NCBI GenBank assembly: GCA_021234155.1
Contig: JAJEKV010000001.1
Coordinates: forward strand, 30,332,177 to 30,396,176
Direction: 5' to 3'
Source: Isoetes taiwanensis
Taxonomy: Eukaryota; Streptophyta; Lycopodiopsida; Isoetales; Isoetaceae
Length of the DNA stretch: 64,000 nt
Within the stretch, counting starts at the first letter, position 1. Every line of letters starts with the position of its first letter. Made by a program: the position numbers and the translations under genes. The notes under the pieces were generated by a model. That model ran no database searches. It saw only the letters and a program-made list of their open reading frames with translations, and was not told where the DNA came from. Below, piece after piece: positions 10,655 through 22,351 of the stretch.

Positions 10655-13600
10655 CAGTGATTCTACCGGGCATGGACAGTTTAGCTGTATTCCACCAAAA
10701 CAAGTGCTTTTGCAACCCACTAATGATTTCATCCCAAGCATCTGAAGCAGAGACGTGAATTCCAACTGGGATACCAAGCAACTTTGTGGTATTGCCATGC
10801 AGAAGAATCTTCCATGGATAGTCCAAAATACAGGGAGGGATGGGACTGTCCAACGTCCACAAAGGCTGTACATTTTGCCACCCTACAAGAACTCCTGATG
10901 CTAAGGAGAATGTGTCTAATAATAGCTTAGCATTACGAAGATTCTCAGCCTCGGCAATTAGGAACAAAAAAGTGTCATCGGCATATTGGTTACATACCTC
11001 TTGAGAACCGTCGTCCATTGGGAGGCCTTGAATAACGCCATCTTGGGTAGCCACGGAGAAGAGCTGGGACAATACTTCTGCCACAATTGTGAAAAGCAAG
11101 GGTGTTAAGGGACAACCTTGTCGAATTCCTCTACCCACTACAAAAATATCCGATGGCTCGCCCTGGAAAAGGACAGTAGATCTGGCTGATGTATGGAGCT
11201 TCATGACATTCCTTGTGAATGACTCCCCAAACCCAAGTGCAAGAAGACACTTCTCTAAGAAGCCCCAATCAACACTATCGTAAGCTTTAGCAAAATCAAG
11301 CTTAAGATACACTGCTCTATGACCCTGTAACTGGGCCCAATATATTCCTTCATATGCAGCAGCCACGTTGTTGAGAATACAACGACGAGGGAGAAAGCCA
11401 GATTGTGTTGACGAGATAGTGTCAGCCAAGATGTCTCGGACTCTTTCTGCCAATGTCTTAGCAAAGATCTTGTACACAGAGGAAAGCAATGTAATAGGTC
11501 GCCAGTCAGAAATAGTCTTGGGTTTCTTGCTCTTTGGAATGAGAGAGATACAACCTGTATTCAAAATCTTATCAAGGATCCTAAATCTCTGAAACTCACA
11601 AAAGGCATCATATATGTTGTTGCCCCCAAAGGGCAATATACTAACTGTTGGTTCATGTATTAAAGTTAGGACAAGTCATTTTGGACCAAAACAAAAAAAT
11701 CTTGGTAGTCAACATTGATGTGAAGGTCAAACAACATCAATCTTCAAGGGTCTACACAAATATTCAAGGTCAACTCTCATGGAAGGTACTCTATTTGAGG
11801 TCAACACTAGTCAAAGAGGTGCTGGGTTAAGAAGATTGGAAGATGCTTTTTGAAGATTGGAAGTTAGAGTTTGGAAGACCATGGTACTTGATTCCACCAC
11901 TAGGCCATTTTTACCCATTTTTTACACTCTATTCCCATCCTTTTGAAATCTCCTAGCCATTTTTCCCTAAACTTATTTCCCTGCATACCCTACCATACTT
12001 TGCCTAATTCCTTCTTTTTTAATGCATCTTCATTCCTCCATAAGTTATTCTCACCATTGCCCTCCATATCTTTTACCCCTTTTTCCTTTCTACTTCCTAT
12101 GCCACATTTTTGTAAATTCTCTTAGCTTAATTCTTCTTGCAACTTTTTATACCCTTATGCTCATCTACCATTGTGCCATAAGAAGCCATGTTGTATGTCT
12201 ACCCTATGGAATATTTCCCATTATGATGCCCAAACTTGGCATATTCCAAAAAACATTAGGGTTACTATTGCCTAGGTGACCCAATTCTTCAATTATCTCA
12301 TGAGTGACCTTTTAAAACCATGGCCAGGCTTTTTAAAATTATAAAATACGGCATATTCCTGGTTTATACCTCAAGAAATACGGTCACCGTATCGCGCGAA
12401 TTCTCAGAAAATACAGCTGCTTCTAACTTAAATCTGGAAATGAGCTCGAATCACGCCGGAATCGAATTCTTAAGCTTTAAAAACTGCCTAATCCTCCCGC
12501 TCTTAAGCATCATATTAAGCCTAAATCTAAGCCCTAAGATGCCGGAATCATTAAATCTAAACTTATATACCTGGGGATCGTTGACAGAAGTTTTTTGAAG
12601 GCCCAGACGCATCAAACCTCAACATTGATACATGCTGAGCATGATCTGAAGACGTTTATGAAGTATCTGAGCATTCCACAGTTCAATTTGATAAAATTCG
12701 ATTGATATCCCTGTTATGATTTTATTCTATGACCTTCTGAGATATTTTGATGATTGATTTATGATCCTGAGACCTCTATTCATCTTGTATTACCTTCATA
12801 TCAATGGAAATTGCCTGCCAAATGCTTAAAAAGTTGACTGTCATAATCTTTTAGTATTTCTCCCACATAAACATTTTTACACCCTCTTTTCTTGCATATG
12901 ACCATTTGCCCCTCATTTCCCATCATATTTGCACCTGTGTGCACAAAAAGTTCGAGAAAAAACCATTCCAAACTCAAGTTATCATTTTTTGCATTCTGTC
13001 TGATACAATCTTAGACTGTTATCCACAAAACATTGCCAAAAAAATAGTTTTAGTGATCTAAAATAGGATTTGATTGCATGCCCCACACCTTTGGGACCTA
13101 TACTTCCTCTCAATTTTGGAATTTCTCAAAAATTCCCTCTGCAACTCAAGTTACAAAATTCTGAGATCTGTCTGTAGCTTTGACTGGTATTGACCAAAAA
13201 TTGATTCAACTTTGAAGTCGAATATCTTGCAAACTAAAACTCAGACTTGGTCAAGATCTTTTCCCTTGCATGCCTATAACTTTTCTACACAAGTCACAAT
13301 CATTTGACCTTGAAAATCAATCCAACTGTGAAAACTACATCAATTTAAGTGAAGGTTCCATATTCTTGAATTGGGAAAGGTATGAATACTTGATATTTGA
13401 ACTTTTTCTTTGGAAAATTCTTGTGTAGACTGATCAGCTTAAGTGATCTGGAGGTTCTAACCCCAACTTGAGCATAAATTCAAGTTGGCTTCTTGTGTTT
13501 GACTCTCTAGCTAGGTTGAGGGTCAACATATGTCATCCTCCAACCAGTCCCAGCACTTCTGAAAGAATTCAATAGGAAAGCCATCAAGACCCGGGCATTT

Positions 13601-14985
13601 GTCCCTTTTCAAGAGAGCCACAGCTGCTTTTAAGTCCTCCTTCACAATATTAGACTCAAGAAGCAACCTCTGCTCTTCAGAAACAATGCGACGCACCTTA
13701 GTCAACACGGCCAATTGCATGTCCCCCTGAAAGGGCAATGGGTGTCTTGCAAAGAATGAAGAAACGTGATGATGAAGATACTGCTTAAGATTCACCGGAT
13801 CGGATATAAGAGCGCCATCTGGCAACACCAAAGAATGTATAGAAGTGGCGAGTTTCCTTCTTCTTGCAGCCGCAAAAAAGAACCGGGTACATCTATCTCC
13901 GTCCTTGAACCACTGCAACCCTGCCTTCACTTTGGCTTCAGTAACTTTTACAGTTTCCATAGCCTTGATCTGAGATAATAACTCGTTTTCTCTGACTCCA
14001 CTAGTATGGCCACGAGCGCGGAGTACTTCTAATTCCTGGTATAATGCAGTCAATAGTCCTCTAGCTTCAGCAGCTCTGACTCTCCCATATTCTTTTGCAA
14101 ATGACTTCACTGCAGACAACGCTGCGACAACCCCAGGCATGCCCCTACGAGGTGAGAAGGCGCGAGACCAAGCCGACTACAGCCAAGTTTGAACTCATCA
14201 TCCTCCAGATACTTGCAATTAAGCTTAAAGTAGGTTCTGGTAGGTCGATGACAATTAGCCACATCATTAGTCAGAAGTTGTGGATTATGATCAGACACAG
14301 AGCTATCCAGAAGATTTGAGCGACGAAAATCCGCTAGCCGAGCAGCTGCACAAGTATTAAAGTATCCTCTATCATGCCTTGCATAAGCTCTGCCAGCTCC
14401 TGTCCAACCATTATACCACGTAAAGGACTCATCACCATCAATCTCTATAAGCTGACCATCATGTAAAAGGCGTTGCCATTGTTCTCGCTCGAATCCTTGC
14501 ACCACTTCAGAGCCGCGACCACTTCTATCTCTTTCCAACTCGACCATATTGAAGTCGCCAACGAGCAACCATGCAACATTACGTCCAAAGCCGGAGAACT
14601 TTACTCCTCGAGTTGCCCACAAAGCACCACGGCCGACGAGGTCTATTATGAGCGTACACATTTATCAAACTCCATTCTTGGCCCTTATCTTTCCATTTGA
14701 TTATTATCCAATCACCGAACCTATCTGTTTTGAGTAAAAGTGACATCCACGGATGACTTCCATGCAAGATAAGCACACCAGCCTTAGATGCATCAACGGA
14801 GACACTAAGACATTATAGTCCCGGCCCAAATACATTAGCTACTTTATGTACATCATCAAGCGGCGGCATTTATGCTCTTGGAGGCAACAAAAGGTCGTAG
14901 AAAACTTAGACAGGTAAAGAGACAACCTGCTTCTTTTACTTGGGGAAGAAGCCACTCCCCTCACATTCCAAGACAACAGGTTCAT
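10655..14985 (-). pseudogene. LINE ORF2: APE endonuclease and reverse transcriptase, broken
   Basis: The likely start ATG is at 14985-14983, followed by LLSWNVRG and CCLQEHK, the classic beginning of an APE-type endonuclease. LVGDFNMVE (GDFN motif) and VSDHNPQL (SDH motif) lie in 14661-14107. The linker to RT (WFKDGDRCTRFFF, CPGLDGFP) runs to 13534, where the solo LTR interrupts. RT resumes at 11617 with IPKSKKPKTISDWRPI, LDFAKAYDSVDW (motif A), GIRQGCPLTPLLF (motif B) and QYADDTFLFL (motif C). Across the LTR the frame closes as CWDWLEDD|IYDAFCEF once the LTR and one TSD copy are removed. Frame breaks near 14870, 14660 and 14110 show decay. Confidence 0.88.
11618..13528 (+). repeat. Solo LTR (type A-related, 1911 bp) inside LINE ORF2
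   Basis: TGTTGCCC start and GGGTCAACA end, flanked on both sides by TATGT (11613-11617 and 13529-13533), a 5-bp target-site duplication. There is no internal sequence, so this is the product of LTR-LTR recombination. It resembles the LTR of G6 (57692-59532) more than that of G1. It carries the CTTAAG-centred GATCA hairpin near its 3' end and a TATATA near 12560. Confidence 0.93.
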
Positions 14986-15179
14986 GTGGCCAAAATATTA
15001 TGTTCCACCTCCATACCAATAGAGCCAGCCTCAACCATGTCCATCTCGCATGGTTCTGAAGGGAGGTCAGCCCACTTCGTCCTGGAAATTGGCAAGGTGG
15101 AGCCTACTCTCTGTTCCACCCTTCCATTGTTTTGTTCAGCACTTGGTGAGGGAGAGCCTCCTCTCTGCTCCTACCCCCA

Positions 15180-16748
15180 TTATTTTGTTGGGGGTGGCGG
15201 CAAGGGAGAGCCTCCTCTCTGCTCCACCCTTCCATGCAAATTATCAGAATCGCTCATGACATGAGACACATGTTGACTAGCCTTATTGCGTGCAGCTCTT
15301 TTCCAATTAACATTTGTCCATCCCTCTTGGGCATTTTCATGATGTTCTTGAACACTTTCATGCCGCTCTTGCAATTCCTGGATCTTCTGTAACTTAGCCC
15401 TAGCATCCTCTTCAAAAGCGGGAGTATGCACAATCTTCTGTGGGATAGTGGTTTTAGCAGCAGATGGAGTAGCAACAACAGAGGTCGCAGTAGCATTGGC
15501 AGAAGGGACAACAGAGGGTAAAGGGGACACAACACAGGTAGGAGGCACAGAGGAAGAAGGGACCATTGCAGCGATCTCTCTTAGCACGAAAATTTGCAAA
15601 TAAAGCAAGTTGAGGAAATAAATCAGCAGGCTGAGGGCCATTGAGCAACTGCAAAGCATACTTCAGAAAGATAGGGCCACTTTTCACAACCACACAGTCA
15701 GGAAGACCGCGACCAGAAGGAAGAGAAACACAGATTTTAGCACCATCAACAATAGAATGGGCCAGTGAGTACCCAAACCATTAGCAATACTGATAAGAAA
15801 ATCCGGCACCAAGAGATGAGGAGGAAGATTAGGAATAGAAAACCAACATGGCATCCTAAGAGCAGGAGTCGTACCAGGAGAAAATCCAGGTGAGTAAGGC
15901 TGGTACAAAATATAATCACTCCACATTGGGTCCACACCACGTGCCACCAGTTGCTCCATAGCCACAGCATCATCAAAAACGATCAAAAAGAACTTCTTAT
16001 CCAGCATCTTTAAAGTACGATAAAGTGGCAACCCTAATCTCCGAAGATGACCAGTCAACCAATAGCCAAGCTTCCTACTATCAAGAAATGCTCCAGTATA
16101 TTGACCAACCACACTAAACGACAACAAGTTACTAATACACTTCTTGTGTAAGTCATGATCAATCTCGACCACATTGTACCCAGATGCTTGAAGAGTATTC
16201 TTACACATTTTAGGCTGATAGAAAACTTCAACAGAAGGTAACTGAAGTTCCAACTGAGTCTCCTTTGCTCGCAACTCACCCAAAAGATTACTGAGATCTT
16301 TTTTATTATCCTGAATCATCACATCAATAGCTGTAGCAACACGCACAACAGACGTAGTTGATGACAAGTCCTTCTTGATCCAATCACTAAAGCGCTCCCT
16401 GCTAGCATTTACTCCAGAAATTGAGGATCTCCAAGGAAGTGGACGGGACTGATCTTTGTTAGAATTGGCACCCGCTGGCACCGAGGCACCATCCACAGAA
16501 GCATTACCGCTATTCAAAGCACTTCTACTCTTCGGTGCACCAGCCGAGGGTGCCAAAACAGGAAAATCACCGTCTTGAAAGACATTCTCACTATAAGCCA
16601 GAGGGTTAACATGCAATGCCAAATTTGCCCCCTGCACCGGCATGGATACAAGAGGTTTTGCAGGCAGCTTGGAAGTTGATGCCATAGAGCCGAAACTGTC
16701 AGGGCCGAAAAGGCTATCAGCCGGAATGTAAAACCTGTGATGCCACAC
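15180..16748 (-). pseudogene. LINE ORF1 (DUF4283-like RNA-binding protein), frameshifted
   Basis: The first part (16748-15684) has a Ser/Ala-rich N-terminus. A DUF4283-like core follows: VVGQYTGAFLDSRKLG, then HLRRLGLPLYRTLKMLDKK, FLIVFDDAVAMEQLV and MPCWFSIPNLPPHLL. The frame changes near 15760 and again near 15660. The C-terminal part is Pro/Ser/Thr-rich, then charged and probably helical (QKIQELQERHESVQEHHENA, about 15400-15320), and ends with a PPPP tail at 15180. Plant L1 ORF1 proteins usually carry this core plus a zinc knuckle; I see no CCHC here. The start at 16748 is not fixed by any signal. Confidence 0.7.
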
Positions 16749-16905
16749 ACTGTTGGAAAGAGCTCTGAATCAGCTTTCCAAGAGCCAAAAAACACCGTAA
16801 TCCGAGGTCTATAGTTCAAGATATGAGCACAAACGTAAAGCAGCCTCCGGCAGAAACCCTAGGGCGCATCCATTGGTAGGCTCCACTCCTCAGCTTGAAT
16901 GGTTT

Positions 16906-17356
16906 TTTGAATAAGCAATGTAATGATATTTGAAGGAAATGGGCAAAATGGCAATTATGGCAAAGTGAGCATGGCAAAGGGGTAAACAATAGGTGTGAGA
17001 GCAATGTTGAGCAAAAGGTGCAAGAATGGAGGTAGTGGGGTGAAGTAAAAAGCTAAAATTAGAAACTATATACCATGGGGTCTTCCAAACTTTATCTTCC
17101 AAACTTCAAATAGCATCTTCCAAACTTCATATCCCAGATTATTCTAGAGCATGTTCTTGGCTAAGCCTTTGACCTTAAATGAAGTACCTCTCATGATGTT
17201 TGACCTTGAATATTTGACTTTAGATGGAGCATCTTGGTTCTTCACATCAATGTTGACTAACAAATTCTTCCAAACTTTGACCTAATCTTACAAGATAACT
17301 TGACCTATCTTTAATGCATAGACCAACAATTAATGTGTTGCCCTTTGGGGGCAACA
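16906..17356 (-). repeat. Truncated type A LTR (5' 450 bp, minus strand)
   Basis: The LTR 5' terminus is at 17356 (TGTTGCCC hairpin read on the minus strand). The sequence then follows type A LTRs (GGTCTTCCAAACTT, the CCATGGGGTCTTCC region, GGCAATTATGGCAAAG) down to about 16906, where LINE sequence begins. Its remainder should lie beyond the LINE 3' end, off window, if the LINE inserted into it. Confidence 0.75.
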
Positions 17357-17925
17357 GGTATCAAAATGACTTTACTTAGGTCAAAATTTTTGAAAAAACG
17401 TTTTGTGTTAAGTGGCACGTGTATGATGACGTGGATGCGCTTGGGTGATGATGTGGATGGTATTTGGCATTTTTGAGGATGATGTGGTTTGGCAACCAAT
17501 TTAGCACTAGTGCACATAACAATAGATCTTTTATGCAATAACTTGGATATTTTACTTCTCCATACTTGTTTAAAGAAAATATGCACTTCCATTTTCTAGC
17601 TTAGCTTCTAGAGAGAGGCATGAAAATATGAGTTATGAAACATGTACGATGTTTATGGATGGGATTGAGGTGGTAGAGTCATGTAAGAAGCCTTGGGAAA
17701 TAGAACTCATGCCAAAATGATTTGGAACTAGCCATATACCAAAGAATCTTGAGGGGTCTTTCAAACTTCAACCTTGAGAGATCTTCCAAACTTCAAACCC
17801 AACTACACTTGCTTGAAACTTATCCTCCTTGCTACAATTGCATGATATCCAATAAATGTCCAAATCATTATGCACAAATCTCACTGAGGCACTTGGTTCA
17901 TTAGTTTTGGCCTTCTCTTGGTCTA
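17357..17925. other. Unassigned repeat-like DNA between LTR fragment and gag fragments
   Basis: GATGATGTGG-rich sequence at 17420-17500 resembles the GATG-rich part of LTR type B (20640-20940). TTCCAAACTTCAA motifs at 17755-17815 resemble type A LTR U3. No open frame looks like a gene. Probably an old, diverged LTR. Confidence 0.4.
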
Positions 17926-18033
17926 CAGCTGTCTTCATAATGTCCTATTGCTTTGCAAAAAGCACAAGCAGGGCATTCCTTACCAAAGTGCCCTCCCTTA
18001 CCACACTTGTTGCATGGCCTGTACCAGCAATAG
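17926..18033 (-). pseudogene. gag zinc-knuckle fragment, antisense
   Basis: Read on the minus strand it gives PCNKCGKGGHFGKECPACAF, a CCHC knuckle, followed by CKAIGHYEDSC, a second CCHC-like knuckle. This is the same double-knuckle arrangement as the sense gag fragment at 18650-18800. It lies head to head with that sense fragment. Confidence 0.7.
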
Positions 18034-18055
18034 TCTCAAGAATGTGTGTTTCTTG

Positions 18056-19029
18056 AGCAACACCTCATGGGATGAGCTTGTCAAGAAGTTCCTGGATAGA
18101 TTTGGTAAGCTAGCTGCTCTACAAGACCTTGTCAAGCTTTTCTATTCATGCAGATGAGAGTGTGAACTAGTACAAAGAAAGATTCAATACCTACATGAGC
18201 AGATGCCAAAAACGTAATATGAACATTCCAACTCCTTTCTTGGTCATAGACTTTATCAATAGTTTTGAAAGGAGGCCAGATATCCAAAGGAAATTGCTCA
18301 AGATCCAAGCTTTTGAAGCTTTGACTCAATTTATAAAGTCTTTGCTAAAACCACTGATCTCACTGAAATGCTCTCTACATTACCTGCCAAACATCATGCA
18401 ATCTTCCATCATGGTATTTTCTACCCTGATGCTACTAATTCAAGTTATGATCACCACCCTCCGATTCATGTTTATGTCATATAGAAAGATAAGAGAAAGC
18501 CTAAAGAAGAGGAGCATGCTTCTCAAGTTTTAGAGGTCAAAGCAGATCTTTTCAAAGTTACTGATGCCTTGACAGAGGTAACTAAGCAACTTGTTGAGCT
18601 CAAAGCATCTAGGGGAAGTAAGATCTATCCAGAATGCATTCATTGTAATAGGAACACACATCCATCTGATATTTGCTATTGGAGAGTGTGCCCTAAGTGC
18701 AATAGGAAAGGACACTTTGGGAGAGAGTGTCCTCTTTGTCATTTTTGTAAAGAAATTGGTCATACTGAAGTCATATGTTCAGTTAAAGAGTATTTTGCTA
18801 AACAAGAAAGGAAAAGAAGTCAGTACCAAGTCATTCTGTGATATTTGCTGAACCTAGTGCTTCTATAAGTTTTACACAGGCTACAAAAGCTCCAAAGGAT
18901 GAGGAAGTCATGGTGACGCAGACCAAGAGTATGAATACTGCCAATAGACATGTTGAATCAGGTGGACCTATGCCTAATGCTCCTAGAGTACAATCACCAC
19001 CAATTCCTGCTGTAGAGGCACCTCCTCAC
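18056..19029 (+). pseudogene. gypsy gag fragment with zinc knuckles, frameshifted
   Basis: Starts inside gag at TSWDELVKKFLDRFGKL and proceeds through RRPDIQRKLLKIQ, the FYPDAT segment and a stop at about 18484. It continues to a double zinc knuckle region (CVH-type: CPKCNRKGHFGRECPLCHFC) near 18690-18750. A frameshift near 18830 changes frame, after which SFTQATKAPKDEE and a Pro-rich tail reach 19029. There it is cut by LTR type B at 19030. The protein differs from G5 gag at many residues, so this copy is older or from a sister family. Confidence 0.8.
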
Positions 19030-21570
19030 TGTTGAAGGTGTTCCTGGCAAAACCTTCAACCTCAGTGGTTTAGAACCTCCAGGTTGCTTGAGGCAACCAC
19101 TCTGAATGTAGAGACTCCAAAAATAATGCTCAAGAGATTGTTGGGAACATCTTTCCCTGAAGGCTAAAAAATCTGTTTCAACATAACAACTGCAGTATGC
19201 ACAACATTCAAGTTTTAAACATGATCTTCATCCCCAAAGGTACTCAACACTTATGTCTGACAGGCTGCAAAAGTCTAGTTTGATCTAATTGGATTTGATA
19301 GGCCAAATTCCAGCTTCTGACCCAGTCAATTTTGGGTCAATATCCCTGGCAGAGAGCTTGAATTATGATCTCGATATAGGCAATGAGTTTTCTTGTTTTG
19401 CAAACTTCACTCTTCTTGGGAATGTCTGCACACCAGGGACCAAGACTTCTTTTTACAAATGGGACTCTAATTTTTTCTTTTTTTGTTGCTTTTGCTGTAG
19501 ACTGTAAAGGATAAACAATTCTAACCAGAACACTCTCTAAGAAGGTAGTGCACACTTGCTTAATGTTCTTATGCTCAAGATATGTCACTTTGCAATTCTA
19601 ATACTCTCTGAGCAACTATCCTATGCTCAAATGCCTAATGTCGATTTCTGCTATACATAGATTTGCCAACTCAATATTGCATTGACGTTTTGAATTGACA
19701 ACAGGTTTATTTCTGCTTTCTCTGAAGATGTACTGACTTGACAAACTGACAATATTTGGCAATTGCAGTGAAATGCTGCAGAAGACCTCTAATAACTATT
19801 TTTTCTTCTGGAATACAAGTCAATGTGAGATGAACACTTCACAACAAGGGTCGGATTTTCAATTAAATCAATCACTCAGAAGATAACAATATATATCCCA
19901 AGCTCAAGGTCTTGGGCACAGGATCAAATAGGTAAACATATAGCCAATCCGGAGAATTCCGTCAATAATCCAGCAGAATCAAGCTCGGGATGATCAAGCC
20001 GGTCCTTCTTCAAAGCCACGAATCTCTTCTTTGCCTCAAAGCCCTCGAAACTTCTTTCTGTTCAAAAGCCCCTTTTGTAGATGCTCTGTTTTGTCGAGTT
20101 CTTGATCAATTCACATTAATTCTCTGTCTTTTAGCTGATACATGGCATTCTTGGCATCAAACATGGTGATCCGGCAGGTTTGGTTCATGATTGATCAGTT
20201 GGTTGGGCCGGATTAGGTGGATCTTGGCAGTTCCAGGTTTTAGGGTTAGCGAAAACACAGGTGAAATATCCCACAGACATTTTTTAGCTGGGCGGCCCAA
20301 GGTATATAACAAGAAACAAATTCGTTATTTATAATAATAACGTGCAATATCCACGTGGGATTCGGTACCTCAACCGCCCCACACGCCCGGATGTTCCAAG
20401 TGGCATGGGGGGATTGGCTGGGAGAGGAAAATAGACTGGGGGGGAGGGTAGAGAGGAAATTGTTTTACACCCCAAGGTCTATGGCACGATTCCCTAGGAA
20501 GCAAATATAATGCCCAAAATAAAACCTTTTTTCAATTTTCTTTTTTTCCTATGGGAATCTTTTTTTGCATTCTAGAAGAATCTGGAATCTTTTCTTGCAA
20601 TGGAGCATTTTTTAGTTTGGCTAAAAATGGACTTAAGGAGTGGATGATGTGGCATATGGAAGTGATGACAAGGCTAGGTGAGTATGACATGGCAAATGAT
20701 GATGATGACGTGTTAGCCAACTTGAGCTTGGAAAATTCTTTCTAGTCAAAATTGTAGATGATGTGGAGATGATGTGTGTGACAAGTGGACAGTGATGAGG
20801 TGGCAATGATGATGTGGCAACAATGGGTGCTAATTTGATGCTTTGATATAGATTTCGATTTTGAATGTGGAAATATGACATGGCATGGCTAGAATGATGA
20901 TGTGTATGATGACTTGGCACATGGAGTGAAGTGTTAGGTGACTTGGCCCATCAAGTGCTTATTTCACAAGCCAATTTTTGAAATACAACTTTTTAGCATC
21001 CCCTAGGGCACACTTGAGTTTTGGACATTTCCCTTAGGGATTTTTGCAACTTTCTTTTTTCTTTGACCAAGTTGCATGAGATGTTCACTTTTGAACAAGA
21101 GTATGACCAAGTCAAGTGACATTTTGAACTTATGGATGATGATAAGCTGTTGTAGGTGGTGCATAGCAAGTGGATGTTCCAAAAAGGTATGTTTTGACTA
21201 GAAAGAATTTTCAAAGTCAAGTTTGACTTTGGAAGGTGTTATGTGCATGGAATCAAAGTTCAATGGTATTTCAGGATGGTGGAGTGCATAGAGAGTGAGA
21301 GAAGGGAATCAACATGCCAAAGATGCCAAGATCACAAGTAGTTACATACCATGGGATGATCTTCAAGGGGTCTTCTCTCCTTTCTTCTCTTCTTTTCCTT
21401 TGCTTGATTGACCTCTTGTATCTCTTGAGTGACTTGAGTCAATTGTCCTTCCCGTGTTCTTCCAATTCTTAATGTATGCTAGTGAAGCATTTTCCTATTG
21501 TCTTGCAAATCAAATCAAAGTGTGAGGATTAGTCCAAAAATGTGCTTAGCTCTTCCATGCTGCCATAACA
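19030..21570 (-). repeat. LTR type B (2541 bp, minus strand)
   Basis: On the minus strand it starts TGTTATGGCAGCATGG (at 21570) and ends CACCTTCAACA (at 19030), matching the + strand copy at 31798-34311. Near its 3' end are GGTTGCCTCAAGCAACC (hairpin) and a GGAGGTTCTAAACC motif. It contains GATG-rich low-complexity sequence (20640-20940) and a pair of 21-bp perfect inverted repeats beginning at about 20731 and 21194. Flanks CTCAC and AAACC do not match, so it is not a simple insertion with both ends intact. Confidence 0.85.
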
Positions 21571-22351
21571 AAACCTTCAACCTCAGTGGTTTAGAACCTC
21601 CAGGTTGCTTGAGGCAACCACTCTGAGTGTAGAGACTCCAAAAATAATGCTCAAGAGATTGTTGGGAACATCTTTCCCTGAAGGCTAAAAAATCTGCTTT
21701 AAAATAACAACTGCAGTATGCACAACATTCAAGTTTTAAACATGATCTTCATCCCCAAAGGTACTCAACAGTTATGTCTGACAGGCTGCAAAAGTCTAGT
21801 TTGATCTAATTGGATTTGATAGGCCAAATTCCAGCTTCTGACCCAGTCAATTTTGGGTCAATATCCCTGGCAGAGAGCTTGAATTATGATCTCGATATAG
21901 GCAATGAGTTTTCTTGTTTTGCAAACTTCACTCTTCTTGGGAATGTCTGCACACCAGGGACCAAGACTTCTTTCTACAAATGGGACTCTAATTTTTTCTT
22001 TTTTTGTTGCTTTTGCTGTAGACTGTAAAGGATAAACAATTCTAACCAGAATACTCTCTAAGAAGGTAATGCACACTTGCTTAATGTTCTTATGCTCAAG
22101 ATATGTCACTTTGCAATTCTAATACTCTCTGAGCAACTATCCTATGCTCAAATGCCTAATGTCGATTTCTGCTATACATAGATTTGCCAACTCAATATTG
22201 CATTGACGTTTTGGATTGACAACAGGTTTATTTCTGCTTTCTCTGAAGATGTACTGACTTTACAAACTGACAATATTTGGCAATTGGAGTGAAATGCTGC
22301 AGAAGACCTCTAATAACTATTTTTTCTTCTGGAATACAAGTCAATGTGAGA
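21571..22351 (-). repeat. Partial LTR type B (3' part lacking its last ~18 bp)
   Basis: Nearly identical to 19048-19830 (same orientation). It lacks the terminal CCAGGAACACCTTCAACA and is fused to the 5' end of the neighbouring full LTR B. At 22351 it breaks into a minus-strand gag fragment. The near identity to the neighbouring LTR (a handful of differences over about 780 bp) suggests a recent duplication or recombination. Confidence 0.8.

Larger units (their letters stand above)
10655..16905 (-). mobile_element. L1-type LINE, split by a solo LTR; 3' end off window
   Basis: Read on the minus strand: 5' end near 16905, ORF1 (16748-15180), ORF2 starting at 14985 with endonuclease, then RT running to 13534. 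The element is interrupted by the solo LTR 11618-13528 and continues from 11617 to 10655, where the gypsy stack starts. Its upstream end abuts a truncated minus-strand type A LTR, as if the LINE had inserted into that LTR. GC is visibly higher than in the surrounding gypsy sequence. Several frameshifts make it inactive. The RNase H and 3' end of ORF2 and the poly(A) tail should lie beyond the left window edge. Confidence 0.85.

Noticed and set aside
13766-13978. Plus-strand open frames across the LINE
   Set aside because: They are antisense to the ORF2 and ORF1 domains and show no family features.
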